The position numbers and the translations under genes were made by a program. The notes beneath the pieces are model-generated. The model made no database searches. It was not told the DNA's origin and saw nothing but the letters and a program-made list of their open reading frames with translations. 64,000 nucleotides of DNA from Eutrigla gurnardus (taxonomy: Eukaryota > Chordata > Actinopteri > Perciformes > Triglidae): contig OY741282.1 in NCBI GenBank assembly GCA_963514095.1, positions 12,424,347-12,488,346 of the forward strand. The letters run 5' to 3'. Shown in pieces: positions 1 through 11,400 of the stretch. Within the stretch, counting starts at the first letter, position 1. Each line of letters begins with the position of its first letter.

Positions 1-3000
1 ACCTTGGCATCATCACTATAGTAATAAGACAATTCCCTGGATTTTCTGTTGTTAAACGATAATTCTTTGCCAGTAAAAATGCCGTTTTAGCCCTTCAGGA
101 ATAGGTCTCACAACACTCTAGTTGGCAAACACTGGGGGTTTTAATTAAATAGCAGATGATCATAATGAATGACAATGGGCTTTGGTCATCCAGCAGCATC
201 TTTATGTCACAATGCGTCATAAAACATGTCGTGAGTGTACTAGAACTAATTAGTTGAGATTGCTGATGTTACTGTTCTGTCAGAATATACTTGACTTTAT
301 TAACCCAAACCCATTTTGGTTTCGATAGAAGGTGAATGATGTAAAATACAATCATGCAAATGTGTATGGGGAATTATACAGTGGTTTATTTTACATGGAT
401 AGGCTTTATTAAAACAATATATTATGAGTTATAATATATTGGTTTTAAGCTCATATAACAGTCTGTAGGAAAAAAAGAAAATCCAGAGTATCAGTCAACA
501 ATATCCTCAGGTTTCTTTTTTTATCTATTTTAAATATCACATTTTACATTATTCATAAAGTAGCATAATATCCACTTTGAATGTGATCATTAGGAGAAAA
601 GTCAAAAGACAATATAGTTACTATTAATGGTTTATAAACTGTGTTAGGATGTTTTTCATATTTCTTAGAACTAATGAGCACAGTGCATCAAAAATTAAGA
701 TATCATAAATATATTTCCTCATTTCATCTGAGGGCGGTTTTCATTATGTTGATGTTATATCCATATGTTTTCTGCTGAACGTATATTTGGTGGTAAATAT
801 CAGAGATTCATATCAACAAAACACCAAAATAATACTGCATCTGTGTGTTAATTTTGAAGGCAGAAGTAAAAGTACACAGTGGGTGTTTTCATGACATTTA
901 CCAGAGTGTGATGATCTAATATTCATGACAGATCACTCATTAATTGATGCTCATCCACATGTGTGAACTCCGTGTAATGCGTGGAACAAGAGAAACTAAA
1001 AGAACAAAGATTTTTTATTTTTTTTTGCAGCCCACTGTTCTAGTTTACAGCAGTGTATTTCACCCCGAGTCAAAGTCCCGCCTCCTCCCCTCACTGTCCT
1101 TGACACACTTATCCAAGGTGGACACGCTGACCCCGTCAGCTGGTGCTGTACACGTCCCATCGGGGGCCGCAACACCCCACAACCCTACAGCATCTATCTC
1201 CCGATCCCATGCGCGTCTGCGTGTCCCCCTTCAACTGCCTTGGGCTGTCCCTCGGACAATTCCCTCTCAAGGAGTGATTAATGCCTGTTTACTTCAGAAA
1301 GGCCAAACCATTTCCCCGGATGGGAGGCAGGGACTGTCGAAAAGGGGGAAAGGAACGAGTAGCAATGAGGAAATAATGGGGGGTGAAACAGATGTATGGA
1401 TAGCAGACTATGAGATGCCGCTGTGCTGTATGTGCTATACGTCCGTCTGGCCTCTGAGCCGAGGTGAGCAAGACATAATCAGAAGATTTTTATACACTTA
1501 GCAAAAGCCGTGCGCCGTCATGCCGTGAAAAGACACGTAACTACTTTCCTTCAAGGATGCACTCTGTTTTTTATTTAATACACAGACATCCTGCCTTGTG
1601 GATATTGTTGTGCCGCTCTCCCATTGAAATGCCACAGGTCCAGGCTGCTACTTATGTGTTGTCTCATCAAAAGAGCCTTAATGAGCATCGGTTTCACGGC
1701 AAATCTAACAATAGCATCAGAAGCCCGAAGCACGGAGGGACATAAAATGAATGCCTCCTACTGTATATGAACATATAAGGGAGGGGGGGGGGGGGGGGGG
1801 GGGGATCTATGATAAACAACTAATTTCATTTTCTCCAGGAATTAACTTTACACTGGCACTTGTTTTTGCATAATATGCAGTATGCTATCTAGCATCAGTA
1901 AATTGGCAGTGCATATGTATGAGCACTTGTGTGTGACCTGCTTATGTTTTGGCACCGCGTCTTCCATTGCTTTTGATGTTTCTGTGATAAAGAAACACGC
2001 CCGAGAGGGATTAATGTAGTGCTCCCGTACTACTACTACTACGACTTGGACTCGCTGCTAGATGATGTGAATCTTTTTGGTCATATTTCTGCTCAGATGT
2101 GATGTATGATCTCGGAGAGTTTGGAGGGATACTAAACAGTGTGGAGCTTGGAACTTTGATTCAGTGGTTCACAGCACAGCCCAACCAGGGCAGTGGAGAA
2201 GATATAAGATGTGTTTGGGGGGGATCGGTGGGGGCGCTCACCTTCCTCCAGGCTGAGTGTTCAAACGAGAAGTCTGAACTATCAGTGGCTGGTGCACAGG
2301 GTCAAGGTCTGGCTTGTGTCAGCGTTCACCGGAGCAACCCTGGTGGTCTAAGGAGCACGCCAGTATAATCGAGCGCAGTGCTCTTTGTACTGTATTTATG
2401 GACAGGGGGGAAAAACAGGATTAATGAATCTTCTTCTCTTTCATCAACACATTTAAAACCCTGTATCTCACTCTGAACACTATCTGCAACAGAAAAATAA
2501 AAGAAGAAATAAAACATTCCCCATGTTGACGTGTTCACTGGCTGTGTAAAGTTCATTAATTTTATAAAGCGAGCAAATCATTTTCGCAAATATTCCTTGA
2601 CATGGAGAAATTAAGTTTTTGCGCGTGACACGACAAAACAAGAAAAAGCAGATGAAAACCGATTTCGGTGCTGGGACGCTGACTAATAATGTACTTTCAT
2701 CACATCACTTGCAGACAATGGAGACGATAATTAAACTCGATGTGTGATTTGTTTTTTATTTCAAAAAGTGCAAACGATGAATGATATTCCATTCGGTCAT
2801 AATACATTGTGTAATTGCAGTCCATTCACAATAATAATAAGAGAGGGAAAAAAAAAGGGGGCTTGTGATTGTCTGTCATGTTGAGACAAGCTCCTGGTGG
2901 CGGCGGCGTCTTTGTGTTTTTACAGAATGACTCACAGCCGTGATGGACAGGCAAATCGATGTTTTGACTTTGGCCACTGGTCTTTCTCTTTCAGGAGGAG

Positions 3001-3960
3001 CGGCGGTAATGGAAGAGGACTGTAAATAAGTGGAAGGTTCTCGACAAATGAATCCATTAACATTTGCCTGTGTCGCCTGGCGAGCAGATTTGCTGTTTTA
3101 TGGAGCAGGAAAAAAGAGCTAGTAAATCTGAGGGTGCTGTGAGGGTGAGGCGCTGAGAGCAGGCTGGGGGAACGCATCTCCCATGATGCAGCACTTTATC
3201 TCGCTCCCAAATGGCATCTTTATCTGCCTAAATTAAGTTTTGATTCCTTGCCACATACGGAGCTGCAAATCACTTTTAATACTGATATCAAGAGCAGCAG
3301 TAAAGTGTGCCCAAAGCGATGGAAAGCAGCTTTATTGTGTGGCACATACTGCCGTCTCCACCATTCACTGTCTCTCTCTGGCTCGCAGTTGTGAAAGAAA
3401 AAAGAAGGAGAGAAAAAAAACGAAGAAAAATCAGCCCAGAACCACTGCTTTGTGTGAAAAAAAACATATTATGCATTTGTCGTCATTCAGATTCCTCTCT
3501 ATCCTGCAGCTCTGAACACAGAGTCACTCCAGCTACCTGTGACTCCGTGGGTGAGCGAGAAGGATACCCCGAAAGGTGACTTAATTTATAGCTGTGATTA
3601 ATTTCCAATTCCATTTTCACTCCGTGATGTTTATCTTTAAAATTAGAAAGAAGGCCGAGGCTTATTTGTGTGGCGGTGGGAAGGGGTGGGGGGGTGGGGT
3701 GAGGTTGGGGTGGAGTAGAAACTTCATTACATTGCCAGCTGCATTATCAGCAGTCTGCCTGCATATATCTCTGTTTTGGTTGACTGCCGATCAATCTGTC
3801 TGTCTATGTGTCTGTCTACTTGATGGAGACACGAAGGTTCTGTTGCCGCTCGGCGGGATTATGGAATATCTGACATTTGTTTATGGGAAACAACTCTCAA
3901 TATAGGATGAAGAGTATATGTAACAAGACTGAGAGTCTAGTCGCTGTAATGCTGCACACG
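1..3960. other. AT-rich 5' flank without a recognised gene
   Basis: No exon, RNA gene or known repeat family was recognised in this stretch. It holds a (TAC)n tract at about 2029-2043 and a 22-base G run at 1783-1804. A 185-codon frame at 944-1501 follows a T-rich stretch ending in TGCAG, resembling a splice acceptor, but its translation is Ser/Pro/Arg-rich and matches no family I know. Distal regulatory elements are possible but cannot be told from sequence alone. Confidence 0.5.
1783..1804 (+). repeat. Poly-G homopolymer, 22 bases
   Basis: This is an uninterrupted G run following GGGA. Runs this long are uncommon, can form G-quadruplex structures, and are prone to length error in sequencing. 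Confidence 0.9.
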
Positions 3961-3969
3961 AATACAGCA

Positions 3970-4277
3970 CTGCATCGAGCTAAAAGCTAACTTCAGCACG
4001 CTAACGATAAAGTGCTTTCAGCAGGGATAATGCTTAATGGTCATCATGCTCGTTTACCATGTTAGAATACTAATATTTGCTAATAAGCACTTAGTTCCGC
4101 TGAGATTCATGGGAATGTCATACGTTTTGAAGGCAATTGGTCCAAAGCAATGGGCAATTCAATATTTGATCCCTAATGAAAAGTAATAACCACATTTATT
4201 GCAATTCATTCCTAAAGGGACATGAATGCCTGTATCAGATTTCATCATAATTCATCCAATAGTTTTTGAGAGATTTG
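3970..4277 (+). repeat. Old interspersed repeat of the GCTAAC-rich type common in percomorph fish
   Basis: The stretch begins with repeated GCTAA/GCTAAC words (agctaaaagctaac, acgctaacg). It then shows AATGCTTAATGGTCATCATG and CATGTTAGAATACTAATATT, followed by GGGAATGTCATACGTTTTG, and ends with TTCATCCAATAGTTTTTGAG. This order of blocks matches a degenerate, high-copy element I recognise from many perciform genomes. I do not know its class with certainty, and no coding capacity is present. Boundaries are approximate. Confidence 0.55.
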
Positions 4278-4279
4278 AC

Positions 4280-6379
4280 GAAAAAACAGAAAAGTCAACC
4301 TCCCGGCGAGGATTCATCATCTGGGAACAATGAACATTTGATATCCGATGTTTCTGAAGAGACGGAGCTAACTTACATCTTTGCGGATCTCCTGATCAAC
4401 AAAGTTTCCAACTTTCTTTTTCAAACAAACACACGTTTTAACCCGTTCTTGAAAAAGACAAAAACGTGCTGCAAAATAATAGATTCTCAATGGGGCGAAC
4501 ATCGGGTTTTCACACTTCGCTTTTTTTCCCCCTTTTTTTTGCAGGCAATAAAGATGAAATACACACGCTCGGTATCCATCTTCTGAGGTGCCTTCCGATT
4601 TAAGCCAACTGCTAAGTGACTGAGACAGTGGGTCGCACATAAATAAAGCATAGTTATGAAGCATGTGAAGTTCAGTTGCTCTTAAAGTGAAAGCTAAAAT
4701 GGGCGTTTGATTCGTGGGACTTTTAGCTCGTTGGGGGGGGTTCACTCTAGACACTCCACTTCCAGGATCTCAGACACGCTGCTCTCCTGGGGTTGGTGCA
4801 CACCGCAGTGTCAAGTTTCCTGCGAGACTAAAACATCCATCTAGAAGCAGTGCTGTGGGCAAAATGCTCCTCCCCATCCCCCCCTGAAGAAGGTGTGCAT
4901 GTGAGAGGTGTTGTTTGCTAAAAAGTGCATGTTAACAATCTGGAAGGGCATTTACACCTCTGTGTTTTTCCTCCGAAGACATCTGCCTTCTCTCTCTTAT
5001 TCATTTCGTGAGGGGGGGGAGAAAAAAATCTATCACTCCTTCAGACTAGATACAGTAATTGCCAAATATTGTGCCGCTCAACTGCACTGAGAGGAATTTA
5101 ATAAGAAATGTAAACACAATTTTAAACCTTGATCTAGCAGCCGAGCCAAACAAGAGACAACACAGAAATATTATGGATGCAGTGCAATTCTCTGGGAAGC
5201 GGCGAAAAAAAATTGGGTTTTGATTGGGTTCTGTTTGATTTCAAATTTCTTATTGCAATTAATTTTTTTTTTTATGTTTAATGTCAGACAGAAGTCAAAT
5301 TAATTGAAAGAGCACATAGCTAATTTCGAAATTCGTCTGTGTTTCTGCTTTTATGGTTCACGTCCGAATGAGACAGAAACAAACAGAGGGGATGATTTAA
5401 GCCGACTGATATCAGGATTTCGGCTCATGAGAGGAGTCTGGCAAAAACTGCTTCAAGTTAACAGGCCACAAATAAACGACGGCTCGGTACAACAGCAGTG
5501 CAGAGAAGGACATTTCAGAAAGCACACATCATTTAACCTTGAATTGGATGGGCTGCTGCTGCTGCTGCAGAGGGCTTTCTCCTCCAGTCAGCAAAGAACA
5601 AGAAAATGAGGCAATGTGAGCGATCACCAGAGCTGGGTGACTGAGAAAAATAAAAAAATAAAATAAAATAAAGCACAAGCTGAGAACTCCTGGTTTGTAA
5701 AGTGACACACTAGTGACAGGGTCAGAATGTGGCCTTCGTGGCCAGAGTGCACTTTTATCTGTTCACATGAATTCATGCAGCAGGAACGAGATGTCACTTC
5801 ACATGCACACATGGCTCCGAGATTGTTTTAGGAACATGACAGTGACCTCGCTTTTTACACCACAGTGCACTCGTCACATTTTGAACAAACGGGGCACCTA
5901 AGGGTGGAATGTGTTGATGGCAGCATGAATTGGACCAACGCTCCCTGAAGAACCTTCGCAGCACCATGCTTAATGGTCTACAGGGTACCTCATTAAATGC
6001 ACTTTACATTACTTCGTTTGAATTTTGGACAGCCAAACCACAGCTATCATTCCAGCCAGAGTTTGAGTCGAGAATAAAAGCAATTTCCTGCACATTCCGG
6101 CTGAATATGAAATGGCAGCAGGATGCCAGCTGCCCATTGACATCACCGTACGTTCAAAAAGATTATGAAAGGGAGGAGAATACTCAGCTTCTGAAATTAG
6201 AATCATATTTTAAAAGTTTATCACGTTTCATTTTGGTGCAGAGATAGTGTCAAGCTCATATTTCCCATTAATCACAAAGTATCAGGGGCATTGCCTCGAC
6301 ATCTGTCATGCATATGTAATTACTCATCAGGCTTTTATCGGAATCACTGAAACAAATTTCCCCCTGCAACGCAAAACGT

Positions 6380-6446
<67 letters not shown>

Positions 6447-6715
6447 CTCTTTCTGTCTCTTTCCCTGTTTGTCTCTCGCTCTGTGTGTGTGCTCAAGAGT
6501 ACGTCTGTCAGGCTGAGGTCGTTATTGATCAGCTTTTGTGACATGCTATTACTACTTCTAAATAACAATTAGAATGACAGAAACAAGGCGGGTGCAGGGC
6601 CCCGGCAGATAAATTATGCCTTCCTGTTGCAGCGCCTGCATGCGCTAAATTAATGAAGATTTATGTTCTCAAAATACACAGGGAGAGACCAGGAAACGGA
6701 AGCACCTGTTTACAA
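4280..6715. other. Non-coding 5' flank, simple repeats only
   Basis: No gene is recognised. Visible are an A/T-rich imperfect (AAAAT)n at about 5645-5673, a (CTG)n stretch at about 5552-5569, and the long (CT)n listed separately. T-rich tracts followed by TGCAG near 4540 look like splice acceptors but lead into no recognisable exon. Confidence 0.45.
6382..6443 (+). repeat. (CT)n microsatellite, about 62 bases, with imperfect CT-rich tail to about 6490
   Basis: This is a pure CT dinucleotide tract followed by CTCG/CTGT interruptions and a short GT stretch. Its reverse strand gives an apparent Arg-Glu repeat frame that is not a gene. It lies about 1.4 kb upstream of the CpG-rich promoter. Mirror-symmetric CT/GA tracts can adopt triplex (H-DNA) structure and bind GAGA-type factors. 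Confidence 0.92.
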
Positions 6716-6949
6716 TACACAAGGGTGGAAAAGGTACTACTTAAGTACCATTTGAGGTACTTGTACTTTGCCTCCCCCCCTGATACTTTTTCTACTTTTA
6801 ACATCACTCGTTTTCTTTTCCTGCACTAGGCCTACATTTATATTTAGTATAGTTACTGATAACCTTGTCTAGTGACTAGTTGAGGCCCTTTGTCATGGTC
6901 TTGTCTCGTGAGGCTCGCTGCCTGATGAACTATCCTTATTTTAGATTCT

Positions 6950-7085
6950 TTTTTTGGCCTTCATTAGATTGGACAGATTGAGACTGGAAAGAGAGGGGAC
7001 GGCACGCAGCACACGGCCACGGGGCGGATTCAGTCCGCAGCTGCTGGTTCAGACTCCGCCTCCACCAGGTGGGCTACCTGGTAGA
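6950..7085 (+). repeat. Short interspersed repeat nested in the composite repeat
   Basis: The pattern TTTGGCCTTCATTAGATTGGACAG, then GAGACTGGAAAGAGAGGGG, ACGGCACGCAGCA, a CGGATTCAGTCC block, and CACCAGGTGGGCTACC is a degraded copy. The related fish repeat reads roughly 'ggacagt..gagagacaggaa..gacatgcagcaa..gaaccc..accaggtgagctac'. The last part resembles a tRNA-like or B-box-like end, suggesting a SINE-like origin, which is inference. Confidence 0.5.
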
Positions 7086-7138
7086 GGTCAAATTTTCCAA
7101 AAATCCCTTAAAAAATAAATTCTCATCAATCCTGGATA

Positions 7139-7166
7139 GAGATTCTGATACGGGTATCAGAATCTC
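7139..7166. repeat. Perfect 13-bp inverted repeat with a 2-base loop
   Basis: GAGATTCTGATAC (7139-7151) is followed by GG and then its exact reverse complement GTATCAGAATCTC (7154-7166). It sits inside the old composite repeat, roughly 600 bases upstream of the CpG-rich region. It could be a relic of a transposon terminus, a cruciform-forming site, or chance; no flanking coding sequence explains it. Confidence 0.85.
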
Positions 7167-7420
7167 GTTTTTCTCCTTTCCTGACACTTTAATCACCTCA
7201 TCTCCCACTCCTTTTAACCTTTGACCCTTTGGAGGGGGCTCCACCCTTATGTTGGGAACCACTGGGCTAACTGGTTAAAACTAGCTTCAAATGCATCAGT
7301 ATTCACAAACCAATAATGACATTTATATTAGTTGCAGGAGTTATTTTACATTGTGGTAGTAGCGAAGTAGGCTACATCTAGTACTTCTAGTACATCTAGT
7401 AGTTCTTCCATCACTCACAA

Positions 7421-7754
7421 TAGCCCTCTAACAAATGCTTTACGCTTTTATGCACAATCAAAAAACATTTTTTCATGAGACGTGATACTTTGATTCTGCA
7501 CCTTTCTGAAAGCTCTGTGGATGTATTATTTTTAAAAATTGTTTGTTTAAATAAAAATGTTATCAATATGACCTTTAACTATTATTTTGTTGTATTTTGT
7601 GTGTCATAAATGGTGTGATAGATGTTCGGCAGACCAAGTGAAATAAAAAACAACAACATTTTGAGAGGCAACAATAGAGCTGTAGGCATCACTAACTCCA
7701 ACGACACCCGTGTGTGCATTGAACCCCAAAGCCTTCCATGAATCACACAGTGTC
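7421..7754. other. AT-rich stretch immediately upstream of the CpG-rich promoter
   Basis: No gene or recognised repeat is visible. Several short A/T runs occur. Composition shifts to CpG-rich at about 7755. Confidence 0.4.
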
Positions 7755-8358
7755 TGATGAACGCCATCCGTTCCTCCGCCTGCTGTCCGGGCCAGGTTTT
7801 GATGCAGCGCCACCACTTGCCGGAGCACTTGGATTGGCTGAAGGAGCAAGGTAGCCCGCAGAGACCGCTCCTTCCCCCGGATCAGTCCCGTCAGTGGAGC
7901 GCGAGGCGCGGCGCACGCACACACACGGCTCTACACGCGTGAAAGGTGCGGACGGAGCGCGGACTCAGCGGAGGACTTTGGTGTTTTTGATGCGCGTGTG
8001 TGCGGGGACTAATCGGAGCATGAATTTGCCGGCAGGTCATCGATCCACACCTCTAGACAGACCAAGTGAACCTTTGAGGGGAGAAGCGAACGGGGACAGA
8101 TTCTAATGCAACATCCTTCCTGACGGAGGGCGATGCAGCCGCCTCTTGTTCCCTAAACTGTCACACTTTATATGACTGCAAAAAGCGCTGGATCTATTTT
8201 CTGAAAAGACATCTTTTTTTTTTTCTTGCGCTCAGGTTTTTTTTTTTTTTTTTTGGAGGGGCATTTCGACAGCAGCGCGACAACAACGAGCGACGACGGT
8301 GCGTGTTTGAGCGCATTTGACTCGGACTTCTGCTCAGAGCGGAGTTTGACTCCTCATC
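7755..8358 (+). promoter_or_regulatory. CpG-rich promoter region and 5' leader of the unc5c-like gene
   Basis: Base composition changes sharply here from AT-rich flank to a CpG-dense stretch with many CGCG, GCGC and CGGAG motifs. This is typical of a vertebrate CpG-island promoter of a developmental gene. An inverted CCAAT box (ATTGG) lies at 7833-7837 and there is no convincing TATA box. The transcription start cannot be fixed; a dispersed start around 7900-8000 would be usual for this class. The likely leader holds a T run at 8237-8254 and several upstream ATGs (7990, 8021, 8106, 8132, 8172). The one at 7990 opens a 38-codon upstream reading frame closing at 8106. Additional upstream untranslated exons are not excluded. 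Confidence 0.55.
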
Positions 8359-8470
8359 ATGGGCTTCGGTGTGCGCACTCACAGAGACGGAGGAAGAGTG
8401 CCGAGACCCGAGATGCTGACCGTCTGCTGGCTTTTGCTTTTTGTCCTGGTGGATCTCGGGGTGGCTCAAG
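8359..8470 (+). CDS. unc5c: First coding exon (signal peptide), probable UNC5C-like netrin receptor; partial gene
   Basis: Seen: the ATG at 8359-8361 has A at -3 and G at +4, a strong start context, and opens 37 codons plus one base. The peptide starts MGFGVRTHRDGG, carries a basic stretch, then a hydrophobic core (LTVCWLLLFVLVDLGVAQ, residues 20-37), as in a secretory signal peptide. A consensus donor (CAAG/GTAAAG) follows at 8471, giving a phase-1 intron, usual after signal-peptide exons. A second in-frame ATG (codon 19, 8413) would give a shorter, more typical signal peptide, but its context is weaker. Joined to the exon at 63979, the protein reads GVAQVDDDFIGL, close to the AAQDDDFFHEL that follows the UNC5C signal sequence. 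Known: UNC5 proteins are type I membrane netrin receptors with Ig, thrombospondin, ZU5 and death domains, acting in axon repulsion and dependence-receptor apoptosis. None of those domains is in the window. The exon itself is well supported; the family name is inferred from few residues, and another secreted or membrane protein remains possible. Confidence 0.65.
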
Positions 8471-8471
8471 G

Positions 8472-11400
8472 TAAAGTTTAAAAGTCTTGATCTGTGAACT
8501 TGGCTGTAGTCTCTGTAAAAAGTTGTGTAAAGTCCTGTAGTCTCCACAATAGTGGAAGGTCAGGAAAAAACACCTGAAATCAGCTCAACCACACTGTTAG
8601 TAGAAAAAAGAATGATACAAAACCCACCAAGTCCTAACCCAAGTCACCAAGAAGGCCGAGTCATAATAATGTTGACAAGCTTGTGGGAAACGGTTTAATT
8701 CAAGAGAGCTCATTTAGCTGGTTTCAGTTGTGTGAACCACAAATGGCCACAAATCGCACCATCACATCTGTTTCTCGAGGAAAAGTGCCGTACTGCTCTG
8801 ACAGTGGTCCAATCCAAATGGAATCCAGCCCATATTTAGGTTGTTCATGTTCCAATCAACCCGAATTGATCCCTAAAGATGGTCACGCAGGAATAGATTT
8901 GCTGCAGTAAAAAAAAAAAAAAAAGAGTCTGAATGATACTGGGAGTAAACTGTAATATGAAGACCATTCTCTACTCTAGTTATTATAAACCAAATTATAT
9001 TTAAATTCTGGCTCATGACCCGGTTCCTTAAGCTACCAGTTTAGTTTCATGAGGACATCTGCTCGTACTGTGAAAACCTGCTCCACTGAGGGGCTTAAAT
9101 TTCATTAATTTGCCTTTTCCCCGGGTTCCCAGGTCCAAACAATAATCCACAAAATGATTACTTCTTTGGGTAATCTTATTTTGACATTCATATGAATAGT
9201 GTCGTTCTAAAATGAGATGTCCATTCTTTGGAAACAAGCTCATCCTTAAATAATGATCATTGTTCGAATCCACTGGGGCTATTATAGCGATTTTAGAAGT
9301 CTTGGCCCGGGTCATTTATTAGGATACATAATCGGACAGAAGGGAGTTTCTGAGGCCATTTTAATCTCTAACTGTTTGCAACTTCAACTAGAAAACACCT
9401 TTTTAAACAAAAAACCTTCAGGGCTTTCCCCCTCAGAGTAGAGTCGTCAGTTGAAAGACATTTTCCGTTAAAACCTTACCGGCTGTCAGTTATGGAGAGC
9501 ATTGAGATAATGCCACAACACCTGAAGCCATTTACTTAATCTGCTCTCTCCTGAGTGGGATTGTCTGTCAAACAAAGGGAGCTCGGAGGAAGCCATCTGT
9601 GTGAGGGCGAACGTTCAGTATGTGTCTGTGCGTGTGTGTCAGATGCCAGATGAAGTGTGTTTGCCTCTCGAAAATTGAGGTAGGTGGTCTGCCAGCTCTT
9701 TGTGGAGCGAACCACGGATGAATAACGTGATGAGATGGGAGGAAACGAGCAGATTCTGGCTTTGCAGACAGACCTCGGCGAGGGAAGGCACACACTGGCA
9801 GATTTTTTGCAATGATCTAACATCTTTTTTTGGGCTGGGGGGGGGGCTGAGGCTGCTCGATCAAGAGCAAGGCGAGCTTTTAAATTGTAGGTCCAAGCAC
9901 ATCCTACATGGAAGGGGGTCCGTGAGCAACCTTATCTAGCTGCTCCAGCTCCTACATAGTTAATGAGTGAAAGAGGGAGAGGAAGAATAAAAAAAACAGA
10001 AAAAAAACCAGCACAGGTCCGGTTTCTGAAGGGCAGGGTGAGATGACATAATACCCGTTCCAAAAACCCCCAGAGAGCCCTGTGTCATTGACTGGATTGG
10101 GAAACGGGAACAAGGTCCTTCTCTGTCCATTAAGAAGTCAATACAGCAGGAGAACATTGTTTGAGACTAATTAATGGGCCCCTGCTATTTTTGGGCACTG
10201 ATGAGCTCCACACATTCCCCCAAATCGCTGGAGAGTCACTTCTTCAGTGTAAAACTACTGGTGATTAAAGTGGCTCACTTACCCGGGCGCCCCTCGGACA
10301 CCCCTCCTTCCCGTATGTTTGTTTTGGACTCATTTCACCATCTTCTATCCATACTTTATGTACCTTTTCATCCAGCGTATTTTTTTTCTTTTACTTCCCG
10401 ACTTTACCTTTGGGAGGACTCACTCTCACACCCCCCCATCTACAGACAGAAGTGAGCGCTGGGAAATGAGAGTGCTCATTAACCTGCTGAACTCTTGACA
10501 AAGGAGACAGGTTGAGACAGATATAAGCTGGGAGCTGCCAGAAAGGTAGCTGGGAGCGCTGTGGCAGTAGCTTGATTGGAAACCCTCGGTGCAAGAACAG
10601 ATGTACTCCTGGTATTTCCAGCACAGCGGCAGAGCTGCAGAGTGTGTGCAGTGTCCGTGTCCGCGCGCGTGTTGTTTAAAAAAAAAAAAAAAAAAGTGGA
10701 CGGAGGATGTCAAGTTGTTGTGGGAATATGTGGAATACTTCCTCATGATGATATGTGAGCAAAAAAAAAAAAAAAGACAGCAAGAGATGTTTTAAAAAAA
10801 GTTATTTTTCAGGGGAGTGAATGTAAAAACAGTTTGTAGGTCTAGTGGTTGGATGTGAAGTATTAGAATTTGTTATCCATCAAACAGAGACTGACTGGTG
10901 AATCGTGAAAAACTTGCACTTTCTTTATTGATTTCATGTCAAATCTGCTTCAGGGAGGAAGTAGTTGTAAGGAAGAGGATACAGGGTCACGCAGCATTTC
11001 TGAACCGACTGTAGATGGAGACACATTGGTTTCATGTGTTGTGTGAGAGAGGAAATCACATTCAAAGGTGTTTTTTTTCCTTTAGGGATTCCTTTTTATA
11101 ATTTTTATTATAAGCGATAACTGCTTAACACTGACTTGCCTGTACAGAATGACTGTGTTAGGCGTTGGATACAAATATAAAGTCCAACCCAGGGTAGTGG
11201 CCTTCCTGGGATTAGTTCAGTTTTTCCACAATGCTGCTCTTATGTCCCGCTCTTCCTCTTCCACAACGTTCCCGTCTCCCCCCCACTTTCTGATGATGTG
11301 CCCTCTGAGGATTGTTTGCGGAGGGAAAAGTTAAAAGTTCCCTTATTATATACAATTTCTAAAATATCTCAACTCAGTAAGAAGTTGCTATTTTCCACAT

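Larger units (their letters stand above)
6719..7420. repeat. Composite teleost repeat (AAGTACTT-type ends) with a second repeat inside
   Basis: The left end contains TACTTAAGTACCATTTGAGG and TACTTGTACTTTG. The right end contains TTACATTGTGGTAGTAG and CTTCTTCCATCACTC-like sequence around 7340-7415. Both ends match the two ends of a very common teleost repeat whose consensus runs from 'aagtac..ttgaggtacttgtactt' to 'tgtggt..acttcttccacc'. A GTTGGGAACCACTGGGCTA block at about 7250-7270 also belongs to such elements. The middle is interrupted by the block listed at 6950-7085. No coding capacity is seen; exact family names need a repeat library. Confidence 0.55.

Noticed and set aside
944..1501. 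185-codon frame preceded by an acceptor-like T-rich TGCAG
   Set aside because: The translation is Ser/Pro/Arg-rich without a recognisable family. T-rich tracts ending in CAG recur across the window, and no matching donor or partner exon was found.
6344..6568. Reverse-strand frame with an Arg-Glu repeat resembling an RE-rich splicing protein
   Set aside because: The repeat is the translated (CT)n microsatellite.
9255..9280. GTTCGAATCC-like word suggesting a tRNA B box
   Set aside because: No A box or acceptor-stem pairing is found at the right distance, and it does not fold into a cloverleaf.
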